Of a DNA stretch of 64,000 nucleotides, positions 12,003-21,319 are shown in pieces. Origin of the DNA: Rhodoluna sp. (GTDB lineage Bacteria > Actinomycetota > Actinomycetes > Actinomycetales > Microbacteriaceae); assembly GCA_030831605.1 (NCBI GenBank), contig JAURKU010000029.1, positions 1-64,000 on the forward strand. The letters run 5' to 3'. The notes below the pieces were generated by a model that had not been told where the DNA came from, searched no databases, and saw nothing but the letters and a program-made list of their open reading frames with translations. The translations under genes were made by a program, and so were the position numbers. Position 1 is the stretch's first letter, and every line of letters starts with the position of its first letter.

Positions 12003-13856
12003 TTAGTCAGATTGGTTCAATTTTGACTGGATTATCTCGCCCAATTTAGGCCCGATACCCGCAACTTCGCTGATTTCTTCAATTGTGGCCATCCGCAGGC
12101 GTTTAGCCGAACCAAATCGGCGAAGCAGAGCGTTGACCCGCTTATCCCCTAGACCTTCAATTTCGCCAAGTTCGGTAGCAATAGCAGATTTTCGCTGCTT
12201 CCGTTGGGCTGTTATGGCAAAGCGATGCGCCTCATCTCGGACACGCTGTAGTAAAAATAATGCTTCGCTAGTTCTGGGAAGAATTACTGGAAATTCAGAA
12301 TTGGGTAGCCAGATCTCCTCCAGACGCTTGGCCAAACCGATTAATGCGATATCCCCAATACCCGCCTCGACAAGTGCCTTCTTAGCAGCGTTTACCTGAG
12401 GGAGGCCACCATCGACTACTAGCAAACCTGGGCGGTAGCTAAAGCGGTTTTCGCCTTCTTCAACCTTTTCACTCAGGTACTTCAGACGTCTAGTGAGGAC
12501 TTGAAACATGGAGTCAGTGTCATCGGTAGAAGATTCTATGTTGAATTTACGATATTGGCTCTTCTTTGGAAGCCCATCTTCAAAGACCACCATCGATGCG
12601 ACGATTCCAGTTCCTGACAAATGAGAGATATCAAAACACTCAATCCGAAGCGGAGCAGATTCTAGATTCAAAAGTTTCTGCAGTTGGGCAAGCGCATCAC
12701 TTCTAGCGGTGAAGTCAGCTGTCCGCTTTAGTTTGTAGAGCCCGAGTGCGTGTTTGGCATTCGTGGAGGCAGTTTCAGCAAGTGCGCGCTTGTCACCACG
12801 TTGTGGAACTCGCAGGCTTACGCTGGAACCGCGTTTGTCCGTGAGCCATTGGGCGAGCTGGCTGGAGTCAGAAGGCAGCTCTGGTACTAAAACCTCCTTC
12901 GGGATTTCATTACTCCCCGAAAGTGTCTCATAGACATTCTGCAGCAGGTATTCAATCAGATCTTCGGTAGTGCGCTCTATTTCTTTATCGACCACCCAAC
13001 CCCGCGCACCCCGAATTCTTCCGCCTCTCACCTTGAAAAGGCTTACCGCTGCAGTAAGTTCGTCATCGGCGATACCGAATAAATCCGCATCAGTTTGGTC
13101 GGTAAAGACCACCGTGCTCTTTTCCAGCACAGTTTCTAAAGCCGCTACATCATCACGGAGCTTTCCGGCCAACTCATACTTTTGCTCAGTTGACGCATCT
13201 TTCATTTGCACCTGAAGCTCTTTAATGTATTTCTCATCTCCGGAAGATATAAAATCGCCGAATTGCTTGGCATTCTTTTTGTGGTCTTCTAGGCTTATCC
13301 TTCCAACGCAAGGTGCTGAGCACTTGCCAATATCTGCAAGTAGACACGGGCGATTTGATTGCACCGCTCTTTGGTAGATGCCACTAGAACAAGATCGCAT
13401 TGGGAATACCTTGAGCATTGTGTCCATCGTCTCGCGAATTGCCCAAGATTGAGTGTATGGACCGAAATACTTAGTGCCTTTGCGGTCACGGTTTCTGGTA
13501 ATTAGCACCCTCGGCACTTCCTCCGACATCGTAATTGCTAAATACGGATAGCTTTTATCATCTTTGAAACGAACATTGAACGGTGGGTCAAATTCCTTTA
13601 TCCAGGTGAATTCAAGTTGAAGAGCTTCAAACTCGCTCTTTACGATTGTCCAGTTAACATCTGCGGCAGACTGAACCATTCGTCTGGTCTTCTCGGGAAG
13701 CGATTCTGGCGCAACGAAATAGGAACTCAATCTAGCTCTGAGATTCTTAGCCTTACCTACGTAAAGCACTCTCCCGTTGCCATCTATAAATCGATAAACT
13801 CCGGGATCTTTTGGAATATCTCCAGTCGCTGGTCTAAAACTGACTGAGTTATTCAC
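12003..13856 (-). CDS. uvrC: Excinuclease ABC subunit C
   Basis: GIY-YIG N-terminus ([26 protein letters not shown]), UvrBC motif, C-terminal HhH. Confidence 0.97.
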   Translation of the reverse strand: MNNSVSFRPATGDIPKDPGVYRFIDGNGRVLYVGKAKNLRARLSSYFVAPESLPEKTRRMVQSAADVNWTIVKSEFEALQLEFTWIKEFDPPFNVRFKDDKSYPYLAITMSEEVPRVLITRNRDRKGTKYFGPYTQSWAIRETMDTMLKVFPMRSCSSGIYQRAVQSNRPCLLADIGKCSAPCVGRISLEDHKKNAKQFGDFISSGDEKYIKELQVQMKDASTEQKYELAGKLRDDVAALETVLEKSTVVFTDQTDADLFGIADDELTAAVSLFKVRGGRIRGARGWVVDKEIERTTEDLIEYLLQNVYETLSGSNEIPKEVLVPELPSDSSQLAQWLTDKRGSSVSLRVPQRGDKRALAETASTNAKHALGLYKLKRTADFTARSDALAQLQKLLNLESAPLRIECFDISHLSGTGIVASMVVFEDGLPKKSQYRKFNIESSTDDTDSMFQVLTRRLKYLSEKVEEGENRFSYRPGLLVVDGGLPQVNAAKKALVEAGIGDIALIGLAKRLEEIWLPNSEFPVILPRTSEALFLLQRVRDEAHRFAITAQRKQRKSAIATELGEIEGLGDKRVNALLRRFGSAKRLRMATIEEISEVAGIGPKLGEIIQSKLNQSD

Positions 13857-13858
13857 CG

Positions 13859-16720
13859 TTAGCCAAGTATCTCTTTGAGGAATTTACCGGTGTGAGATTT
13901 GCTGCTTTTGGCAACCTGCTCAGGTGTTCCAGTAGCGACAATCTCGCCACCACGTGATCCACCTTCTGGGCCTATGTCGATAATCCAGTCTGCAGATTTA
14001 ATCACATCCAAGTTGTGCTCAATGACAATTACGGTATTTCCCTTATCTGCCAAGCCATTCAGAACTATAAGGAGTTTCCGGACATCTTCGAAGTGCAAAC
14101 CCGTGGTCGGTTCATCCAAAACGTAGACGGTTCTACCGTTCGAGCGCTTCTGTAGCTCAGCCGCCAGTTTAACTCGCTGGGCTTCACCTCCGGATAGCGT
14201 TGTCGCCGATTGGCCAAGACGAACATAACCGAGACCTACCTCAACTAACGTGTTTAGATACCTAGCAATGGCGCTAATCGGGGCAAAAAACTCTGCTGCC
14301 TCGGTTATTGGCATCTCAAGTACTTCGGCTATCGATTTACCCTTGTACTTCACCTGCAATGTTTCACGGTTGTACCTTGCTCCGTGACATACTTCGCACA
14401 GCACATAAACATCTGGAAGAAAGTTCATTTCAATTTTCAAGGTTCCGTCTCCACTGCAGGCCTCACAGCGACCACCTTTTACGTTGAATGAGAATCTACC
14501 CTGCTGGTAACCTCTGGCTTTCGACTCGCTGGTTTCGGCGAAAAGCTTTCTAATGTGGTCAAAAACCCCAGTGTATGTTGCGGGGTTGGACCTTGGTGTC
14601 CGACCGATCGGGTTTTGATCAACGTGCACGACCTTATCCAACTGATCTAAGCCTTCGACTCGGGTGTGTTTACCGGCAACGCCCTTGGCACCATTTAGCT
14701 TGTTAGCTAGCACCTCATAGAGAACATCATTTACTAATGATGATTTTCCTGAACCGCTTACTCCTGTCACTGCGATGAAGGTTCCCAGCGGAAATTCAAC
14801 ATCGATGTTCTTCAGGTTGTTTTCTCTAGCGCCAACTACCTTTAGTTTCCTTGCTTGGTCGACCATTCTTCGTTTCGAAGGAGTCTTAATTGCATCCTTG
14901 CCATTTAGGAAGGAACCAGTAATGGAATCTTTGTTGGTGAGGATTGCTTTATACGAGCCACTATGCACGACCTCGCCGCCGTGGACGCCAGCTCCTGGCC
15001 CTATATCAACGAGCCAATCCGCCGATTTAATGGTGTCTTCGTCATGCTCTACGACAATTAGTGTGTTACCCAGGTCGCGGAGTTTTAATAGGGTTTCGAT
15101 AAGTCTTCGGTTATCACGTTGGTGTAAACCGATACTGGGTTCATCCAATACATAAAGCACGCCGGTTAGGCCGGCACCGATTTGCGTGGCTAGCCTAATT
15201 CTCTGGGCTTCGCCACCAGATAGTGTCGCCGCGGCACGCTCTAGTGACAGGTAGTCGAGGCCGACAGCAATGAGGAATTCAAGTCGAGCGCGGATCTCAC
15301 GCAGGACCTGCGCCGCTATTTTCTCGTCGCGCTTGTCAAGCTTGAGTTTCTTAAAGAACTCGCTGGCTTCACCAAGGCTTATGTTGCAGACTTCGGCGAT
15401 TGAATGACCAGTTATCTTAACGGCGAGTACTTCTGGGCGTAATCTGGCTCCCTGGCATTCAGGGCAGGGAGTTTCTCTGAGATATTCACCCCAGCGACCT
15501 CTTGCCCAGTCGTTATCAGCCTCAAGATATTTACGCTCAATGTAATTTAGAGCACCTTCGAAGCCGGTCGTATAGCGTAGTTCTCGCCCGTAACGGTTTC
15601 TCCATTTCATTTGAACATCAAAGTTATTACCGACCAAGACGGCCTCTTGAACTTCTTCAGGGAGTTCCTGCCAAGGTGTGTCTAAGGAGAAGTTCATGTC
15701 CTTGGCAAGGCCCGTAACTAGTCGAGTGTAGTAAGTGAAAAGTCCTTTACCCTGGGTTGACCAGGGTCTGATCACACCGCCACGGATAGATTCGCCTGGA
15801 TCGCCGATGACCAGATCTCTGTCTACTGCCATCTTGGTGCCAAGGCCAGAACAAGCTTGGCAAGCGCCGAATGGTGCGTTAAAGGAAAATGTTCTCGGTT
15901 CTATCTCGGTTAGGGCCAACGGGTGTTCATTTGGGCAAGACATCTTTTCCGAGTAGTTTCGAAACTTCCCTTCACCTTCGATGTCAACCAGATCTACTGT
16001 CAACCTTCCACCGGTAAGTTTCAAGGCTGTTTCAACCGAATCAGTAAGGCGTTGGATCATTTCCTGTTTAGCTACTAATCGGTCTACCACCACAGAAATG
16101 TCATGTTTGTAGGTTTTCCGCAATGGTTTAGCCTCAGCTAAAGAGATAACTTCGCCGTCTACTACTGCACGAGCGAAGCCCTGCGAAATGAGTTCTCGGA
16201 ACAAGTCCGCAAATTCGCCTTTTTTCTGATCAACTACCTGGGCAAGTACCTGGAATTTAGTTCCACTGGGCAACTGCATAATCTGATCAACAATCTGCTG
16301 GGTTGTTTGCTTGGTGATTCGCTCTCCGCAGGTTGAGCAGTGTGGGATGCCGATACGGGCCCAGAGTAAACGTAAGTAGTCATGAATTTCCGTGATTGTG
16401 CCGACAGTAGATCTAGGGTTCCTATTAGTGCTTTTCTGGTCAATTGACACGGCCGGAGAGAGACCCTCAATAAAATCAACATCAGGTCTATCGACCTGTC
16501 CTAGAAACTGTCGGGCATAGGCAGACAGGGACTCAACATAGCGCCGCTGACCTTCGGCGAAAATCGTATCGAAGGCAAGAGATGATTTTCCTGATCCGCT
16601 TAAACCCGTAAAAACCACCAAGGAGTTTCTCGGGATCTCTAAGGTGAGGTTTTTCAAGTTGTGAACCCGTGCGCCTTTAACGACAAGTTTGTCCTTTGGC
16701 GGGATTTGGATTACGGGCAT
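13859..16720 (-). CDS. uvrA: Excinuclease ABC subunit A
   Basis: [15 protein letters not shown], Zn-finger cysteines, two ABC signatures (TLSGGEAQR), 953 aa. Confidence 0.98.
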   Translation of the reverse strand: MPVIQIPPKDKLVVKGARVHNLKNLTLEIPRNSLVVFTGLSGSGKSSLAFDTIFAEGQRRYVESLSAYARQFLGQVDRPDVDFIEGLSPAVSIDQKSTNRNPRSTVGTITEIHDYLRLLWARIGIPHCSTCGERITKQTTQQIVDQIMQLPSGTKFQVLAQVVDQKKGEFADLFRELISQGFARAVVDGEVISLAEAKPLRKTYKHDISVVVDRLVAKQEMIQRLTDSVETALKLTGGRLTVDLVDIEGEGKFRNYSEKMSCPNEHPLALTEIEPRTFSFNAPFGACQACSGLGTKMAVDRDLVIGDPGESIRGGVIRPWSTQGKGLFTYYTRLVTGLAKDMNFSLDTPWQELPEEVQEAVLVGNNFDVQMKWRNRYGRELRYTTGFEGALNYIERKYLEADNDWARGRWGEYLRETPCPECQGARLRPEVLAVKITGHSIAEVCNISLGEASEFFKKLKLDKRDEKIAAQVLREIRARLEFLIAVGLDYLSLERAAATLSGGEAQRIRLATQIGAGLTGVLYVLDEPSIGLHQRDNRRLIETLLKLRDLGNTLIVVEHDEDTIKSADWLVDIGPGAGVHGGEVVHSGSYKAILTNKDSITGSFLNGKDAIKTPSKRRMVDQARKLKVVGARENNLKNIDVEFPLGTFIAVTGVSGSGKSSLVNDVLYEVLANKLNGAKGVAGKHTRVEGLDQLDKVVHVDQNPIGRTPRSNPATYTGVFDHIRKLFAETSESKARGYQQGRFSFNVKGGRCEACSGDGTLKIEMNFLPDVYVLCEVCHGARYNRETLQVKYKGKSIAEVLEMPITEAAEFFAPISAIARYLNTLVEVGLGYVRLGQSATTLSGGEAQRVKLAAELQKRSNGRTVYVLDEPTTGLHFEDVRKLLIVLNGLADKGNTVIVIEHNLDVIKSADWIIDIGPEGGSRGGEIVATGTPEQVAKSSKSHTGKFLKEILG

Positions 16721-16727
16721 GAGACCT

Positions 16728-16733
16728 AGTTTA
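16728..16733 (-). promoter_or_regulatory. Putative -10 box (TAAACT) of leaderless uvrA promoter
   Basis: Minus strand TAAACT-AGGTCTC-ATG in the 18-bp uvrB/uvrA (minus strand) junction. Confidence 0.45.
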
Positions 16734-16738
16734 ACCCT

Positions 16739-18802
16739 CTAGATCTTGTCTATCTGGCGAATAGTGTATTTCAGCTCCGATATTTCATCGCGCAGTCGAG
16801 CTGCAAGTTCAAAATTCAGTTGCTCAGCGGCAGATTTCATCTGGGCATCAAGTTCCACCACCAGGGCGATAAGGTCGTCATAACTAGAGTTCTTATCAGG
16901 TCTCTTTCTGACTGGCGTTATCGGCCTACCGTCTCTATCGCGCTTAGGCTTCTGTTTGAGCAGCTTTTCGGTGTCTTCTTCCTCCGCTAATAGCCCATCG
17001 GTGATATCCGATATCTTCTTTCTAAGCGGTGTCGGATCGATACCGTTAGCTAGGTTATAGGCGACTTGCTTTTCACGTCTTCGGTTGGTTTCATCGATAG
17101 CCTTGGCCATGGAATCGGTAATACGGTCCGCATACATGTGCACCTCGCCAGAGACATTTCTTGCAGCTCTACCGATGGTCTGAATAAGCGAGGTGCTGGA
17201 GCGAAGGAAACCCTCCTTATCCGCATCTAAAATCGCAACTAGAGAGACCTCCGGTAAATCAAGACCTTCACGCAATAAGTTGATACCGACTAGGACATCA
17301 AATATTCCCTGGCGCAATTCTCGAAGCAACTCGACTCGCCTTAGGGTATCAACGTCGCTGTGCAGGTAGCGAACCCGAATACCGGCTTCGGTGAGAAAGT
17401 CAGTGAGCTCTTCAGCCATTTTTTTAGTAAGCGTTGTAACCAAGACGCGCTCGTCGCGTTCGGCCCTAACGCGAATCTCTTCTAGTAAATCGTCAATTTG
17501 GCCTTTGACAGGCTTTACAACCACTTGTGGATCGACTAAACCAGTCGGGCGGATAATTTGTTCAACTACCCCATCGCTTACCGAAAGTTCGTATTTACCC
17601 GGTGTTGCTGAAAGATAGACGGTTTGCCCGACTCTATCCAGAAACTCTTGCCACTTTAGTGGCCGGTTGTCCATGGCCGAAGGGAGTCGGAAACCATACT
17701 CAACCAAAGTTCTCTTTCTCGAAGAGTCCCCCTCAAACATCGCTCCGATCTGCGGCACAGTCACATGCGATTCATCGATTACAGTTAGGAAATCCTCCGG
17801 GAAGTAATCCAGAAGGCATGAGGGCGAGGAACCTGGCTCCCTTCCATCGATGTGTCTTGAGTAATTCTCGATGCCCGAACAAAAGCCGAGTTCCCGAATC
17901 ATTTCCAAGTCAAACGCCGTGCGCATCTTGATACGTTGCGCCTCGAGGAGCTTTCCTTGAGTTTCAAACTCCTTGACTCGTGAAACCATTTCCTCCTCGA
18001 TGGCTTCAAGTGCAAGCCCCATTCGCTCAGGAGAGGTGACATAGTAACTGGCTGGAAAGACGTTGATGGTGTCTATGTTCTTAATAACCTCTCCAGTAAG
18101 CGGGTGCAACTGGTAGATATTTTCAATCTCATCACCAAAAAGCTCTAAACGAATTGCCAATTCGTCGTAGACGGGAATTATCTCAATGGTGTCGCCCTTG
18201 ACTCTAAAATTGCCGCGGCTGAAATCATAGTCATTGCGCTGATACTGCATAGTTACGAACTCTCTGATGAGATCATCCCGGTCAATCTGCTGACCTTTGT
18301 GTAGCGGAATCGACATTTCAAGATATTCGCTTGGTGCTCCAAGACCGTAAATGCATGACACGGTACTGACCACAACAACATCCCTGCGGCTAAGAAGGCT
18401 CATGGTCGCGGAATACCGTAGGCGTTCAACCTCTGCATTAATACTCGAATCTTTTTCAATAAAGGTATCGGTTTGCGGCACATAGGCTTCCGGCTGGTAG
18501 TAGTCATAGTAGCTAACGAAATATTCAACAGCGTTATTCGGTAACATCTCACGGAATTCATTGACAAGTTGCGCCGCTAAAGTCTTGTTATGTGCAAGCA
18601 CAAGAGTTGGCCGTTGGAGTTTCTCGATTAGCCAGGCAGTCGTTGCCGATTTACCAGTTCCAGTGGCACCTAGTAGGACAACGTCTTTTTCGCCAGCTTT
18701 GATGCGGTCAGTTAGCTCAGCGATTGCAGTCGGCTGGTCCCCTGAAGGTTTGTACTCGCTGATTACTTCAAAGGGCTTATAGTGCCTGGTTGGTTCTTTC
18801 AA
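16739..18802 (-). CDS. uvrB: Excinuclease ABC subunit B
   Basis: [31 protein letters not shown]-terminal UVR domain. Confidence 0.98.
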   Translation of the reverse strand: MKEPTRHYKPFEVISEYKPSGDQPTAIAELTDRIKAGEKDVVLLGATGTGKSATTAWLIEKLQRPTLVLAHNKTLAAQLVNEFREMLPNNAVEYFVSYYDYYQPEAYVPQTDTFIEKDSSINAEVERLRYSATMSLLSRRDVVVVSTVSCIYGLGAPSEYLEMSIPLHKGQQIDRDDLIREFVTMQYQRNDYDFSRGNFRVKGDTIEIIPVYDELAIRLELFGDEIENIYQLHPLTGEVIKNIDTINVFPASYYVTSPERMGLALEAIEEEMVSRVKEFETQGKLLEAQRIKMRTAFDLEMIRELGFCSGIENYSRHIDGREPGSSPSCLLDYFPEDFLTVIDESHVTVPQIGAMFEGDSSRKRTLVEYGFRLPSAMDNRPLKWQEFLDRVGQTVYLSATPGKYELSVSDGVVEQIIRPTGLVDPQVVVKPVKGQIDDLLEEIRVRAERDERVLVTTLTKKMAEELTDFLTEAGIRVRYLHSDVDTLRRVELLRELRQGIFDVLVGINLLREGLDLPEVSLVAILDADKEGFLRSSTSLIQTIGRAARNVSGEVHMYADRITDSMAKAIDETNRRREKQVAYNLANGIDPTPLRKKISDITDGLLAEEEDTEKLLKQKPKRDRDGRPITPVRKRPDKNSSYDDLIALVVELDAQMKSAAEQLNFELAARLRDEISELKYTIRQIDKI

Positions 18803-19404
18803 TTTTTATCTTCGGCCCGTCGCAGAAACTCCGCCCATAACCCCCTGGCATCTTCTAACAACTGATCCAGTCCTTGGTTTGAATTAAGGACAAAATCCGC
18901 TCTTGACACGCGCTCTATGGGTTGGGCTTGATTTTTAATTCTCGAGACTGCTTCTGCCTCAGTCATGTTTCGTGTATCCACGAGTCGCTGAACCCTAAGC
19001 TCTTCAGGTGCTTCAACGGTAACCACTACATCAAAAGGAAGCGAAACATTAGCCTCAACCAGTAGCGGAACTGTGTATATTGCCATCGCCTCAGTTGGAA
19101 GCGAGGCGAGAGCCTGTCTTGCTTTCTCCTGTACCAGAGGATGGACTATTCCCTCGAGATCTTTTTTAGCTTGTGCATCATTGAACACGAGTGCGGCTAG
19201 TGCTTTGCGATCCAAGTTTCCGTCCGAATCGAAGAATTCAGCGCCGAAACGCTCTCGAATAAGATCGGCCCCAGGTGCGCCGCGCTCAACTACTTGCCTA
19301 GCGAGTGCGTCAGCGTCTATCTCGATGCCCCCAAGCTCCTGCCATAGGGCTGCCACAGTGGATTTGCCAGCAGCAATCCCCCCTGTTAGACCGATTAGAA
19401 ACAT
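18799..19404 (-). CDS. coaE: Dephospho-CoA kinase
   Basis: [32 protein letters not shown]; 4-bp overlap with uvrB. Confidence 0.96.
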   Translation of the reverse strand: MFLIGLTGGIAAGKSTVAALWQELGGIEIDADALARQVVERGAPGADLIRERFGAEFFDSDGNLDRKALAALVFNDAQAKKDLEGIVHPLVQEKARQALASLPTEAMAIYTVPLLVEANVSLPFDVVVTVEAPEELRVQRLVDTRNMTEAEAVSRIKNQAQPIERVSRADFVLNSNQGLDQLLEDARGLWAEFLRRAEDKN

Positions 19405-19410
19405 GAATAA

Positions 19411-19416
19411 AGCCTA
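19411..19416 (-). promoter_or_regulatory. Putative -10 box (TAGGCT) of a leaderless coaE promoter
   Basis: Minus strand reads TAGGCT-TTATTC-ATG, 6 nt before the start codon. Confidence 0.6.
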
Positions 19417-19427
19417 ACTTGCCTAGC

Positions 19428-19460
19428 AAAAACGGGGCTGGGTGTAAACCCAAGCCCCGT
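19428..19460 (-). terminator. Rho-independent terminator downstream of rpsA
   Basis: Minus strand ACGGGGCTTGGGTTTACACCCAGCCCCGTTTTT: long GC-rich inverted repeat followed by a T run, between the rpsA stop and coaE start. Confidence 0.9.
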
Positions 19461-19474
19461 CAAAGCTTTAGTTG

Positions 19475-20938
19475 TTACTGAGCCTCGTCTAGCTTCTCTT
19501 TGAGGGCATTTAGTGACTCGTCCTGTGAGAGAGTGCCTGCAGAATCTTCCATTCCTTCAGAAGATGAGCTTGAAGCGTTTGGCTCCTCCGGCTTAGCATC
19601 TGGAAGGGTGGCCTCTAGTTCACGAGCTGCAGCAACCTGCTTCTTGTGCTCTTCCCAACGAGCGTGGGCTTCAGCGTATTCCTTCTCCCATTTAGCCTTG
19701 GCCTCTTCAAATCCTGGCTTCCATTCACTGGTTGCAGGGTCAAAGCCTTCTGGATACTTGTAGTTTCCTTGGTCATCGAAATCCTGCGCCAGACCGTAGA
19801 GAGCTGGGTTGAAATCGGTGCCGTTAGGATCGACCTCTTCAGTAGCCTGCTTCAGCGAAAGGCTGATTCTTCTTCGATCTAGATCGATATCGATAACCTT
19901 AACGAAAACGTCTTGGTTCACAGTTACCACTTGGCTAGCTAGATCGATGTGCTTTGAGGACAGTTCAGAAATGTGAACCAGGCCTTCAATTCCATCGGCA
20001 ACTCTAACGAATGCTCCAAATGGAACAATCTTGGTTACCTTACCAGGTGCGTACTGACCAATTGCATGAGTTCTTGCAAATACCTGCCATGGGTCTTCCT
20101 GGGTTGACTTCAAAGAAAGTGATACGCGCTCACGCTCTGAATCTACTTCGAGAACCTCTACGGTTACTTCTTGGCCGATCTCTACAACTTCACTTGCGTG
20201 TTCGATGTGCTTCCAAGAAAGCTCTGATACGTGAACAAGTCCATCTACTCCACCGAGGTCAATAAAGGCACCGAAGTTTACGATAGAAGAAACAACACCA
20301 GTTCTAATCTGGCCCTTAGCAAGGTCAGCTAGGAAAGTTGTGCGGTTTGCTGTCTGTGATTCTTCTAGAAGTGCGCGACGGGACAGCACAACGTTGTTGC
20401 GGTTTTTATCAAGTTCAAGAATCTTTGCCTCAACTTTTTGGTGCAGGTAAGGCGTTAGATCTCTAACTCTGCGTAGCTCGATGAGGGAAGCTGGCAGGAA
20501 GCCGCGAAGGCCGATGTCGACAATTAGTCCACCCTTTACCACTTCAATTACAAGACCGGTAACGACGCCGTCGCTTTCCTTGATCTTCTCAACATCGCCC
20601 CAGGCACGCTCGTACTGAGCACGCTTCTTGGAAAGAATTAGTCGCCCTTCTTTATCCTCTTTCATAAGGACTAGGGCCTCGATTGAATCACCTACGCTGA
20701 CGATCTCTGATGGTGCTGCATCGTGGCGGATAGATAATTCACGTGAAGGAATAACACCTTCAGTTTTATAACCGACATCAAGAAGTACTTCATCTCGGTC
20801 AATCTTGACAACGATTCCAGAGATCAGGTCTCCGTCGTTGAAAGATTTAAGTGTTTTTTCGATTTCTGCAAGTAGCTCTTCAGCTGAACCAATATCGTTC
20901 ACTGCAACCGACTTGGTTGCCTTTGTTGTTTCTGTCAT
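19475..20938 (-). CDS. rpsA: 30S ribosomal protein S1
   Basis: Four S1 repeats (GDLISGIVVKIDRDEVLLDVGYKTEGVIP; GVVSSIVNFGAFIDLGGVDGLVHVSELSW etc.). Confidence 0.97.
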   Translation of the reverse strand: MTETTKATKSVAVNDIGSAEELLAEIEKTLKSFNDGDLISGIVVKIDRDEVLLDVGYKTEGVIPSRELSIRHDAAPSEIVSVGDSIEALVLMKEDKEGRLILSKKRAQYERAWGDVEKIKESDGVVTGLVIEVVKGGLIVDIGLRGFLPASLIELRRVRDLTPYLHQKVEAKILELDKNRNNVVLSRRALLEESQTANRTTFLADLAKGQIRTGVVSSIVNFGAFIDLGGVDGLVHVSELSWKHIEHASEVVEIGQEVTVEVLEVDSERERVSLSLKSTQEDPWQVFARTHAIGQYAPGKVTKIVPFGAFVRVADGIEGLVHISELSSKHIDLASQVVTVNQDVFVKVIDIDLDRRRISLSLKQATEEVDPNGTDFNPALYGLAQDFDDQGNYKYPEGFDPATSEWKPGFEEAKAKWEKEYAEAHARWEEHKKQVAAARELEATLPDAKPEEPNASSSSSEGMEDSAGTLSQDESLNALKEKLDEAQ

Positions 20939-20982
20939 AGAGAGATAATCTCGTTCTGGTTTTACTCGGGCCGAATTTTCTG

Positions 20983-20996
20983 GGCCTGTTCAGGCC
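20983..20996. repeat. Short perfect inverted repeat GGCCTG-TT-CAGGCC in rpsA upstream region
   Basis: Direct reading; 45-58 bp upstream of the rpsA ATG in the HPr/rpsA intergenic gap. Confidence 0.6.
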
Positions 20997-21049
20997 TAAA
21001 TCACCCAGCGATGGATAAGGGACATGGCTCAAAACGAACCTTTAGAAGT

Positions 21050-21319
21050 CTAGCCCTGTTTAGCGCGCGAAACAACAGCGATCAGAGCGCTAAGCACCTT
21101 GGCCGAGTCGTCTCCGGTGACCTCTATTTCAAGAGATTGGCCTTGTTTAACGCCGAGCGAAAGCACAGCCAGGATGCTAGATCCATCTGCGCTTCGGCCT
21201 TCTTGATTAGTTATTTTCACCTGATGAGCACTTAGGCCCACAGCCCTTACAAAATCAGCCGCTGGCCTTGCATGAAGGCCCTCAGGAGCAGTTACGGTGA
21301 CTTTGCCACTTGAGATCAA
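21050..21319 (-). CDS. Phosphocarrier protein HPr family
   Basis: KVTVTAPEGLHARPAADFV with conserved phospho-His motif; likely TTG start in a TTGA overlap with the polA stop. Confidence 0.9.
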   Translation of the reverse strand: MISSGKVTVTAPEGLHARPAADFVRAVGLSAHQVKITNQEGRSADGSSILAVLSLGVKQGQSLEIEVTGDDSAKVLSALIAVVSRAKQG

